A stretch of 64,000 nucleotides of DNA from Sipunculus nudus (lineage: Eukaryota; Annelida; Sipuncula; Golfingiida; Sipunculidae): assembly GCA_026874595.1 (NCBI GenBank), contig CM049313.1, positions 20,229,508 to 20,293,507 on the forward strand. The letters run 5' to 3'. The notes beneath the pieces are model-generated. The model was not told the origin of the DNA, made no database searches, and was given only the letters and a program-made list of their open reading frames with translations. Position 1 is the first letter of the stretch, and the number at the start of each line of letters is the position of its first letter. Of this stretch, positions 24,401 to 36,710 are shown in pieces. The position numbers and the translations under genes were made by a program.

Positions 24401-27400
24401 GCGGGACAGGACATGACCTATGGTTGTTAAAGACTTTAGAAAGGTCCCTTGTTCGAACCATGCCAGATTCTCCAGGGCAAAACGGTAACATTTCTATAGG
24501 ACATCAGAGATTCGGTGTCATGTCTTTTCAACATGGTTTAACTCCTAATTAGTCCTATTCCCGTGTATATAAACCCGAAATCCAGATATCCCTCTTGTCG
24601 CATACATCACATCGTTCTTGTCGTATGCTCATGGTAACCCTCGTCCTCATGGTCCTCGTCCAACTTTCCGATTACCCTTGCGACATCTGTCGACGACAAT
24701 TGATACTGAATGTTCGTTTTTTTCAACAAAAATACTGTATTATGTTATATATATCAGATGAATCAAGGTAACAGACATGCCTTATATATTAAATGGCGGG
24801 AATCCTCATGGAGTTGCTGGTTGCTATTTGATTACATTTGATAAAATCTGTAATGCTTTGACCCAAACCATGCAGACGACTGATGTAGGTAGTGCGCATG
24901 CTTGATAAAAGGTCTATTGGCAATGCAACTGGCAGACCATGAACGTACACATTTCCAGAATCCCTGATTGTACAAAGTCTTTTACCAGAGGATCCCCCGG
25001 TATATCAATTACCTTTGATTTAATGTCTTATTTAATCAACACACATTAGAAGACTTGAAAAAATCCTTAATTGTCTTCCTATGTAAAATGATTTTATGGA
25101 AAATTTAGTAAACAGGTATGTAAATGCATGCAGTCAAGTATATACTATTAATAAACTGTATCCCCGATTAGTCAGAGGTAATTTTGATGCAGGAACATCT
25201 TCTATAAAAGTGACCATTTTGAAGTAACAAAAAATTGTAGAATCGATGTGGAATTTCTAACCCTGTCTTCTCTGTGTATAGTTAAGTTTATTCCGTTTGA
25301 TTGACATGTAATTCCGATATCATTCGGTCTCAAAATATGCCCCTTGTTAATACGGATGTTGCAGTGGGCATTTATATTGGACTAGTAAGCCTAATTTGAG
25401 TCGTTATACAAGCCATGTGGAGGAATGTACAACGACGGTCACTAATCCTTTGGCATTGATATCGTGGTATTCCGCCGATATTCTTAACATTATGCTACGA
25501 GGGATGAATTAACACAAAAGAATACATGTGCACTCACAGACCAAACTGAAAATCCGTCTCTTTTGTAAAAAGTCATTTCCAGTATAGCCTATGAGTTGAC
25601 CGCCGTCCAGTAACCCGTGCGAACAATGCTTGTATTCAACAAACATTCAGGCTGCTTTAACAATATGCTGACGGAATGTTTCTCGCGTATGGTAGATGTT
25701 GTTGGAAAGAAAACTTTAAAAAAACTAACGATTGATATGGTTTATGTCAACTGAAATTCAGGCCATAAGGCGTTGTAAAAAAAAAACATATTTGCCTCCT
25801 CATTGAGCGTTTCAATGCGGTCTTCGATGCACGATGTAAAGGCACTCTGGCGCTGGTCGTTGACTCTCTATAATTTCAGATGACCGAAATGGCGCTAGTA
25901 CGGTTGGTCTTTGCTCGCTCCTCAAATTTCTAACCAGCAGTAACAGAGTGCTGGATTGTCCATACCATGATAGAACAGTCAAGCACGGATGACGTTAGTG
26001 TCCCCGCGTACAAACGAGTGCAAATCAATTTATTATGAAGTAAAACTCAGTTTATTATTTTCAATTGAGTTTGTTGTCTGTCACACTCCTGTGTTTTATT
26101 TCTTTCAGTCGTAAATTATTCCTAATTTAGGCTTTATAATAAGGTAAAACATCGACACATTGAGTGATGTCGCCGACCAGACATTTCTTTGATATCGGAT
26201 ACTTTGATACTGAGCAAAGAAATTCCGGTGTAAACGTACCTTGTCCTGGTTATGTGACGACAGCCGGGTGTTTTTATAACACCATCGGTGTGTCTGATGT
26301 CAAACCAGCTCATTGTGTTTTCTTATTTCTTCCTTGGCAACAGTTTTGGATGTAATAGATATACTGCATAGACTCGTCCAAAACACAGAAGTCATTGTTA
26401 AAAAGTCGTCACATATACCGGATATACTGTGGTTGCTTAAATTCTTTGTTCACAAGGGTTTCAAATTCGCGATATGCGCGAAAGGGAAGATATCGCGAAA
26501 ATAAAACCCTCGTGAATAAAAGGCTCCTAAATCGAAAGGGCACAGGATTAAATTATTTAAATAACAATATATTTTGGATGTTACCGATCAATCAAAAATT
26601 ACTCTAATAAATGATATCAGATCTTTCAAAATAGCTGTCAGCACGAGTACCTGAAAGGAATGAACAATAATTTCCAAGCGTTCGATGTTCACATGGGTTC
26701 CTGTCCAATTTGTAACGATTTTACGTACATTTTTAATTAATATAATTAATTCATATAATAACGGATATACTCTATGTAGAGTATTGTGTGATAGGATAGC
26801 GAAAATGAAACATTCGCGAAACAATTAAAAAGGGAAATTTAACTTGGCGATTATGAGGCTAACCACATCTGCAGTGTACAAAATTTAGCTTAATGCAGCT
26901 TGTTGGATAGTTTCTGTCTTTTTACTCATAGCTGTGTAAAGCCATCCTCCCATAAACCGATTATTTTGGCCGAATTTTCGCAGGCCGGAAAAATCGATAG
27001 GATCGGTAGATGTGAGGGTGCATGCTGCCAGCCGGAACCGGCAGGTAATTTGGCTGGAAAAATCCTGGATTTGTCAAGGATATTCCGGCCGAATCAACCC
27101 GACCATGCAGAAATGGAGACGAAACCATAAGTTACGAAAATGACCGGAGAAATCTGGTGATCTGCAGGAAAAATCGGTAGGTGTGCGGGCACTCACTGGC
27201 GAGTTAAAAAAATCGGCCGGCAAAAGATAAACCGGTATAGATGGGAAGCAGGCTTTACTGATTTTCTGAGTAATTTTGTAGAGTTCTCCCAAAGAGGATA
27301 ATAAAGTTTATAAGGTATTTAATCTGGAGTAATGTTTTACCAACTTAAGTAAACCTCCCATTATATCGATTCTTTTTTGCCGGTCATTTTTTCAAGCGGA

Positions 27401-28195
27401 CGGAAAATATACCGAAAAAAGTTTAGCCGGCTGGCGAGTGCCCGCACACCTGCTGATTTCGTGTGCCCTTTACCTGATTGTTCCGACTATTTTTGTTCAT
27501 TTTTGTTTCGTCCTCTGGATTGCTAGTGTCGTCATTAATAGTGAAAGAAAGCTAAAAAAAACTGATATTTTCGGTTCCGTCATCACATCAACCGACATTG
27601 TAAAAGGATTTTTTGCAGCCGATTTGTTAAAAAATCCGGCCGACACCACCCTCATATCTACCAATCCTACCGATGTTACTGGTAGAATTACCTTGAAGAG
27701 GTTTAGTACCAATAATCGGCATGTTCCAAGATAGAATCAGATAACAACTGTTTCTTCGACCACTTTGTTTGGAACACCGTACCAAAATGTTGGTAAGGTA
27801 AATATTGCACAACCATTTTTTTCCCTAAATATCAAATATATCACTGTCTTGCGTACTTGTATATCATTATATATCCATATATACACAAAAGGCCACCCAT
27901 GGCCCTGGGTCTAAATTATAACAGGTGCATTCTGTCATCATATGGTTTTTATACATCTGATATTGAATACACAACTGTGGTATTTCCGATATTGTGTGGA
28001 GTGTGTATACCCCATACCACATAATTCACTGTTGATCATGTCATAAGCGAGTTGCCTGTTTTGATAAACAGTTTTACAGAGGTTCCTTACAACAATGGAC
28101 AGCTGTAAAACATTGGTACATCCCGTATCAGATGGAATTAAGCACCCTGCCTCTTATGGAATACTTCCATATGGATGCCTAGAAACAGGTGCATG

Positions 28196-28270
<75 letters not shown>

Positions 28271-29333
28271 TCATATACCATGTGGTATTTCAGGGGCGTA
28301 GCCTAGATTTACCGGAGGGGGATGCCGGTGATATGGGAGGGGGTTTGGCTACAGAAATACCTGCTGGGCAAATATATTATCTGGTTCATTATATATGTAT
28401 ATATACAGTCTAACCTCTTTCATTCGCCCCTTGTTCACCCGCCAGCCTCGCCTACCGCCAACAAATGACAAAGTCCCGCTTTCTTAAATACTTATTTATC
28501 TCGTTCATTTGCCAGCCTCACTTTACGGCATCCGCCAGGTGTTTTTACCTCAATGTGCCACATTCCCTTGATCATATGCCAACTTCCTGATTCCAAGTGG
28601 GAATATTTCATCAAGCCGGTGTGTTATCGCTCGGGCTCAGCTTACCTGTCCGCGTCTGTGTTAACAACATGTCACACCTCACTGCTTATGGCTCAAGTAC
28701 CCGGTGCCACTAATTAATTAATGACTAAACACCCTTGAGTTGACTGGGGACAGCTGTCATCAGCCGAGTGACCGGTGTTGATTTCACATCTAGAGTTGTT
28801 TGGTTAAGTATCATTTAAGTAAAATTTATTGAGGTTAACCACACGAGTGGTTCCGAGGAATTAACGGTAACATGATGGTTCAAAGACCAGAAACGGATCC
28901 ATACCCCCCCCCCCCCCCCCCCCCGCTCCCAACGACAACGACCTTTTTTTTTTTAGACGAGTCTTATGCATGACTGGGGGTTTTGGGTGTCGAGAACCCC
29001 CCCCCCCGCTCTTAACCAACGACCTTTTTTAGACAATTTTTATGAATGACACCCGTTGACCCTTACCTGCAAAAAAATGCTTCATCCGCGCCTGAAGACT
29101 GTTAATTCAATGTTTGTTTACAGTTTGCGACAGTAGATAAGATTGTTTCAAGTTTTCTATCTATTAAAGATCTTTATGAATATGTTTGTTCTAATCTCCA
29201 ATCTTCGTCACATCATATCGTGTACAGAGAACAACGAGCCAACAGGGATTGTCCTTAGTGACGCAGTTCGCTAAACCAAGCGTGCCTGGGATTCCGTCAG
29301 CAGTGCCACCATTGTCAATTATTGGAAACACAC

Positions 29334-29390
<57 letters not shown>

Positions 29391-32300
29391 AAAATGAAGG
29401 GTAAAGCTGTGTTAGTCTGTTGTCGAAATGAGAAAAGAGTGACGCCTTTTCGATAGACTAATTTGTTTATAAACACACGAGCCGTGTGTAAATATATATA
29501 TTATTAATATAATTATGTCTTATATATATAATAAAAAATGAAAGAAAAATAATGAAATAAAATGAAATTATAACAAGGTAAAAAAAAAATTAAAAATATA
29601 ATACCGATGATATCAGACCGTGACCTGTAATAGATATACTTGGTATATTTGTATCCCCAGACAAAGTCGGGGGATACTATGGTTTTAATACCATACAAAC
29701 AATCTCTACTAAGATGTCGGACAAGTTCAAGCATTTGAGACCTCGGCCCTGGTGACCTTGGCCTTGTCAAGTGTCAGTATATGCTTTAGAAGAAGGGACC
29801 TACTTTAGAAGAGGGTATGCCTTATTTGTCTGGGGATACTACGGCATTCTCCAGTGCCAGAAATTTTCTAGTTTCTAAATCATCAGGGGCGGATCCAGTA
29901 TTAAGGAAAGGGAGAGATCCAACCCAGGAGGACTGATCGCAAAAACTACAGAAAGGTCCTCAGGTCCGGACAAAGCGGGGTCAAGGCAGCAAACATTGGT
30001 CTGGAACCCTTAAAAAGGTTGCGATAGCTAAAAAAACTGTATCCGCTTCTGTACATACAGACTTTTTTGCAAATTTGTACTGAAACTATTAGTAAAAAAA
30101 TCGTCATATTTCAAAATATATGTCAAACTTATTTTATTTTCATACAATTATTTTGCAGTGCAGCTAAAATTAAAGGCGGCCGGAAGTGGTCAAAGGCTCC
30201 AGAGTTTTCCAGTTGAGTTCAGCAAGTTGTCTCCGAACACCTTGACTAAGTTTTTACTCCGGCTGGGTCCACTGAGCCAGCCGAAGACTAAAGTCCGCGT
30301 CTACCTGGACTGTAAGAAAATGGCAGAGGGGGAAACAGAGTCACTAAGACGTATGGTCCATCCTAATGTCACGGCGGTAAGGGAATGATGCATTGGAAAT
30401 GAAATATATTAATAATAAGAAAAATAGACTTTGGTTCAATTTCTGAGTTTACTGTGAAATATAATATATCTAAATCTGGTTTAGAAAAAAACCTGTAATT
30501 GAAACATTATACCTTTTTTAAAAAAAAACTTATACTGTTACCCGAAAACCAACCAACTAAAGGACCGAGGGAAAGACATATTAACTTCATGGCAGAGGTA
30601 TAGTAATTGCTTGAATCCACGATAGAACAGGTATCACAGTTCCGCATCACTATATCAATCACTTGAGTTAAGATTCCCATGAGATGTTGAACGTACCCTG
30701 TCTTTGCTGTATATAGAATCTCAGAATGAAGAGATCCCCTGCAGACGAGTGAATAATTCTGAAAATTCTTCAGTGCCTGCATCTTTCGTTTGTTTGCCGA
30801 CCAATGAACTTCAACAATATTTAAATACTATTGTGCTCAAAACTGATAACCGTAACCTCACGTCCAATGCATGGGTCTGTTAAAGGGTTGTCACAAACTT
30901 GTAAAACCTCCGACAGGTGTCGAGAGGTAATATGTTTTAGCCTTGGTTTGTCTGCATGCAAATTTACGCAAAAAAATTCCGAACAGATTTTGTTAAAAAA
31001 TTGAGAGGGGGTGGACAACACTAAAGAATCAATCCGATAGAGAATGGAGGTTATCTAGCTTGAAAACATGAATATATTTTTCCATATAAAGTCTTTCTTT
31101 CCATTTTGACATACGACTATCTTTTCATACCTGTCAAGGCCAAGAGTTTTATTATAGAACTAAACAGTGAATAGAGTTGTTGAAATGTTACTAACATTTT
31201 ACTGTGCTACTGTGTAGTTTCATCAGCACCCTGCCTTAGGTTGTGGCCTCTGACCGACCTCTTTCTTGTAAATTTACACAGTTGATAATTTATGTCATCT
31301 TTTCAAGAGAGGTAGAAAGAGGTTCAAGGTGTACACCAAAGCCAACACGTCGGAAGTGCTGACCTTCATGGGATGTCCCCGAGAGGTGCTGCAGGACTCA
31401 GCACCAGAACACACAGACGACGAGATTGATAATGTCGTACCCAAGGCGGGTATACCAAGTATGGAAATTTATATATTATTCAAAATGTCTCAGAAACATT
31501 TTTCATTTTTTTTTAATATAATCATCGATATATTTTTTTATCTAAATTAATTGACTTTAATAAATTATAATATATTTAATAAATTCTTGATAAATTAATT
31601 GACTTTTTTCAAATGAGTAGTGATTTTAATTAATATTATGTAATGAAAGTAATCGGTAGATGGCAGTAACGCCTATAGAGGTGCCTTCAGTCATGCCCGC
31701 GGCAGTGCTAGTGCCCAAGGTCCTGCACCTTATGACGTCTACAAAATATTGTATTACATATATTTAACATGTTTATGCTAATAAAACATACTAATGACAT
31801 ATTTATAAATTGTAATATTTCCAGGGGAAAACACACAACAGGTGTTCCTGACTGGGATGATGGACATGGTGAAGGCAATAAAGGAACTTCAAGAGGATAT
31901 ACGACTCCAGGTATACAAGTACTCATCAGATCACAATATGCCATACATTAGGACTTCCTTTAAATTAATTAAGCCTAAACCACACTAACGCGCGTCAAGC
32001 GTCATGGGTCAAATGTAGAAAAAATTCGCGTCTGTCAAGCGGCACGCGATAGAGAAGCGATTTTTGACCTTTTGACATATACCGCGGGGAATTCCTGGTA
32101 ATGACAACAATTTAGAAAGGGTTTTCCTCCTCAGCACTAGCATTCATGATTAAACTTCCGGTAAAGCGTTTGTTATAATTAATTGAACTATAATCATTGA
32201 AGTGTATCTAGATAAAAAACGTGCAACAAAGCAACACAAATATATATAAATAGCATGAAGAATAGTTACTGACTTCGGGCATATTTAGAACATGTTTGGA

Positions 32301-35300
32301 CACAAACAGATACATATTTGTATACAATTAAACCAATGCTGAATATCGAGATAACTATTTTAGCGCAGATAAAAAAAAATTTACAACAGGTGCTTGGTTA
32401 ATACCATCCAATCTGACGGTTGTCGTGCGCGTTGTGTTTTGAATTTGTCGCCAGCCGCAGGCGTGGCGTGGTCCCAACCCGCCGTACTTGTACGTGCGCA
32501 CGGTGGGTTGTGACCGGGGCTTTAGTCTGGTTTGGGCTTTTACTGTATATATAATACTAGTATGTAGAAACTTTGTTTAGTCGTTTGTTTCAACGTGGTG
32601 TGTATCAGTCCTACTGGAATTATTAAGCATCTTATCATACAATCTCTAACCATAAATCATTGCAATTGCTGCACACACTTTTAGGATCATGATTGGTAAG
32701 GTATATCCCATGTACAGCAAACTTATTGGTTTATGTCAAGTACATGCACTTAATAAGAATAATTGCTTATTCAGGCCAGAGAAACGAAAGCACTGAGAGA
32801 AGCTATGCAAAACTGCAATATGTGTAAAGGTAAGTGTATTGATACCATTTAAAATATTAGTCTGTTTATTAAATATTTATCATAAAATATACATGGAAAC
32901 TATAATATACAAGTAATGTTTATATCTGATTTATTTAAAAATGCAAATAAGTGTAAAATATATTGTTTTTATTTATTTAATATTACACAAGGCTTTCTAT
33001 TATTTATGTACATTTTCTGTTTCCTGCACAGTGTTTCCCGTTTGCTCTGAATAATATGTGTACTGTAAATAATGATGGGGTATATACCTCTTTAAGTTCA
33101 ATGATTAATGGCATAAGGTGTATATCTGTCATCAAAGTATTGTAATGATCTGAACCATGTTTGTATTATGTCTTGGTCAAGTACAAGTTCAAGTACAATA
33201 AACATTATTATTATGGTACATTATATTATTCATTTTAATATTAAAACATAAAATAATTTATTTCATCCCAAAGTATTATATTATATCATTTTATATTCGA
33301 GAAACGAAGCCAAACCCTCGGAAGTGTTCATCCATACCCTGCTACCCGGGTGTACAGTGCATTGATACGACCTCCGGCTTTCAGTGCGGTCCATGTCCAA
33401 GCGGACACCGAGGAGACGGCATAATATGCAAACGTCACGTGGTCACGTGTGCCAACAAACCTTGCTTCGAAGGTATGCTAATATGATGTGGACGTAAATG
33501 ATTTTAAACAACAATCGGTGCAAGCTTAATATAATCACCAAAAACATATAGATAATTCAGAATCTTTGTGCCAAAACTGTTGGTTAAAAATCAATTTCTT
33601 TAAAGCTTCTTTGAATGTATAAGCAATGTAATAGTGGTGCAGTGCTTCAATCAATTGCCACCCAATCAAATAGCCTGTATCTCAATAAGCCGACGTGCAT
33701 CATCTTATAGAATGATCAAAACTGATATATTACAATCAAGTCTGGTCCTCACAAATATTCACGTAGTGGTCATGTTACATTCGTTCTATAACTCATTCCC
33801 CTTACCAACCGCTTGCAATATTCGGTTTTTGCCTTAAATGGCCGTGAGGGTGTCAGCACAGGCCAAGAATGTACCAACCAATAGGAGTGGGTAAAGTATC
33901 ATCTTAGTCATCCTCATTGGTTGCTGTGGTAGATCTCGTGTCAGTCATATGGCAACCTCGTGAATTCTTTTTGCCCATCTAACCGGATTTGGAAACTGTT
34001 TCCGGAATATCAACCGCCGTAATCATTTGGAAAAGAGTGTACTCTTTATTTCTCGTTGAAAGTCTCCCTGATGAAAACTTAAGCCCTGTTGGGTGCATGC
34101 GGCAAAGCAAGCTCTTTCAACAGCGGGTAGACATTGACCTATGCGTTTATCGATATTACTTTTTAAACCACCTCTGTTTCTGACAATGTTCTTTCAACAT
34201 CTTTTTGTGATCGCGTATAGCCTAGAATTAGTATTGAACACGAGCTGAACGTGTCGGTGTCGGTTTGATTTTCATATTTATAAAAATAACTTTTTTTTTA
34301 TTCTTTCTTACAGGTGTAAGGTGTGTAGACAGTGTCCGTGGATACAGGTGCGGAGCTTGCCCATTCGGTTATCAAGGCGACGGGACACGGGAGGGCTGTA
34401 CCAAGATCCCAAAGTGTGCGGAGAACCCTTGTTTCCCTGGTGTCGCGTGCCAGGATAGTGTTGCTGGCACTAGGTGTGGCGCTTGTCCCCTTGGTTACAG
34501 AGGAGACGGAACCAAAGACGGCTGCCGTAAAGCGCCAAACTGTTCGGTTGACCCTTGTTTTCCCGGTGTGACCTGCACTAATACCACCCGGGGATATCAA
34601 TGTGGACCGTGTCCGGCAGGGTATACGGGTGATGGTACCAAAAATGGATGTCGTAATATGAAACGTTGTGCAGATGACCCTTGCTTTCCAGGGGTCGAGT
34701 GCAGAGATACACGGTTCGGAGTGCAATGTGGAGCGTGTCCGAATGGATACACAGGGGATGGTACCAAAGAAGGATGTCGTAAAATTAAATGTTCAGACCG
34801 GCCTTGTTTCCCTGGTGTTGCTTGTAGGGATGTGGAACGGGGCTTTACGTGCGGGCCATGCCCACGAGGGTTCATCGGAAACGGAACACGGAGAGGCTGT
34901 CGTCGGAAACCACGGTGTTCTGATCGGCCTTGCTTCTCGGGAACTGGGTGCGTAGACACGCCAACTGGATATCAATGTGGCCCCTGTCCGGAAGGTTACC
35001 GGGGCAGCGGACGCCGGGGTGATTGTAAACGGACTACCTGTGAAGATGGGCCTTGTTTCTCTAGAGTTCAGTGCGTTGACACCTCTGGTGGGCCTCTTTG
35101 TGGCCCCTGTCCTAGAGGATACACCGGTAACGGGACACGCTCTGGATGTCGTCCTATCAACTGTAGTGATGACCCTTGTTTCCGCGGGGTCCGGTGTGTG
35201 GACACGCCAACAGGTGCTCGCTGTGGTCCCTGCCCTGCAGGATATAGTGGTACGGGAAATAAAAACGAATGTTTCCCCGTCAATAACTGCGCTAGACAGC

Positions 35301-36647
35301 CTTGTTTTCGGGGGGTGATTTGCACGGACACCTCAAGAGGCCCCCGTTGTGGCGCATGCCCTGTCGGTTTCACAGGAAACGGAAGTCGGAATGGATGTAC
35401 AAAGCTTCCGTCCTGTGCTTCGAAACCATGCTTTCCCGGAACTGTTTGCTTCGAAATTCCAGGCGGGTTTCGCTGTGGATCATGCCCTAGGGGTTATGAC
35501 GGCGATGGCACTAAGGAAGGGTGTACCAGGAGGCCGAGTTGCGCTGATCGCCCATGTTTCCGTGGTGTTGTATGTGTTGAAAACGATGATGGCGTCCAAT
35601 GTGGTCCCTGCCCACGGGGTTACACCGGAAATGGTACACGTAACGGTTGTACTAAACTCCCGGGATGTGAGGATAACCCTTGTTTCCCTAGAGTTACTTG
35701 CAGGGACGAACCAACCGGGTACAGGTGCGGTCCGTGCCCTCCGGGATACACGGGGAACGGTACTGCTGCAGGCTGTGTCAAACAACCCTCGTGTGCTGAC
35801 GACCCATGCTTTCAAGGAGTGATTTGTGTAAACACCAGGGTTGGTTACGAATGCGGCCCTTGTCCCGCCGGATTTATCGGTAACGGCTCCAAGATTAATT
35901 GCACAAGAAAACCAGACTGCACCGACATGCCTTGCTTCGCTGGTGTGCAGTGTACCGAATCGCCAGACGGGTTTAAATGTGCAGCTTGTCCGCCAGGATA
36001 TACCGGAGACGGAACACGGGACGGATGCAGTAAATTCAACCCCTGTAGCAGTGATCCTTGTTTCCGAGGTGTTCGTTGTTACATCGTGGGCCAGAGTTAC
36101 CGCTGTGGGCCGTGTCCACCTGGGTATCTGGGGGATGGTAAGCAGGGGAACTGTCGTAGGATCACCAAATGTGCTGATGGACCGTGTTACCCCGGGGTCA
36201 CGTGTATCGACTTTGCAGATGGCTTCCGCTGTGGCCGATGTCCGATAGGACTAACCGGAAACGGAACTCGCACCGGGTGTCGCCCTCTGGTGAAGTGTGA
36301 ATTAAAACCGTGTTTCGATGGTGTGGAATGCCAGGAAACTACTACTGGTTACCGGTGCGGGCCTTGTCCTGGCGGGTACACGGGGGATGGTACACGGTAC
36401 GGGTGCCGCCGCGTGACGACTTGTGCTGACAATCCTTGCTTCCGGGGCGTCGCCTGCGTCGACAGCACTAAGGGGTACAAGTGTGGTCCATGTCCGCCTG
36501 GCAAGTTATAGAATTACAACTATATTGCTAAATGGAAATGTTATGTTCTTAAAATTATAAAATTAAAAATTCGAACTTTGTACATATTGTTAAAAGACTG
36601 TTCATCCCAACATGCATTCTCCCCTCTCCCTTCTTTCCTTCTATCTT

Positions 36648-36710
<63 letters not shown>

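Larger units (their letters stand above)
11641..30158 (+). other. Intron 1, 18.5 kb
   Basis: Donor GTAAGT, acceptor TTTTGCAG. Phase 1 at both borders. It is filled with AT arrays, transposons and foldback DNA listed separately; the rest is unique AT-rich sequence with no supported exon. Long first introns often hold regulatory DNA, but no specific element can be supported here. Confidence 0.8.

Noticed and set aside
34298-36039. Long minus-strand and alternate-frame open reading frames across exon 7
   Set aside because: They are shadows of a GC-richer tandem coding array and have no domain content.
36501-36511. Continuation of the exon 7 frame to its own stop codon
   Set aside because: The frame ends CPPGKL-stop in the middle of an EGF unit; joining at the GC donor restores the repeat and links to exon 8.
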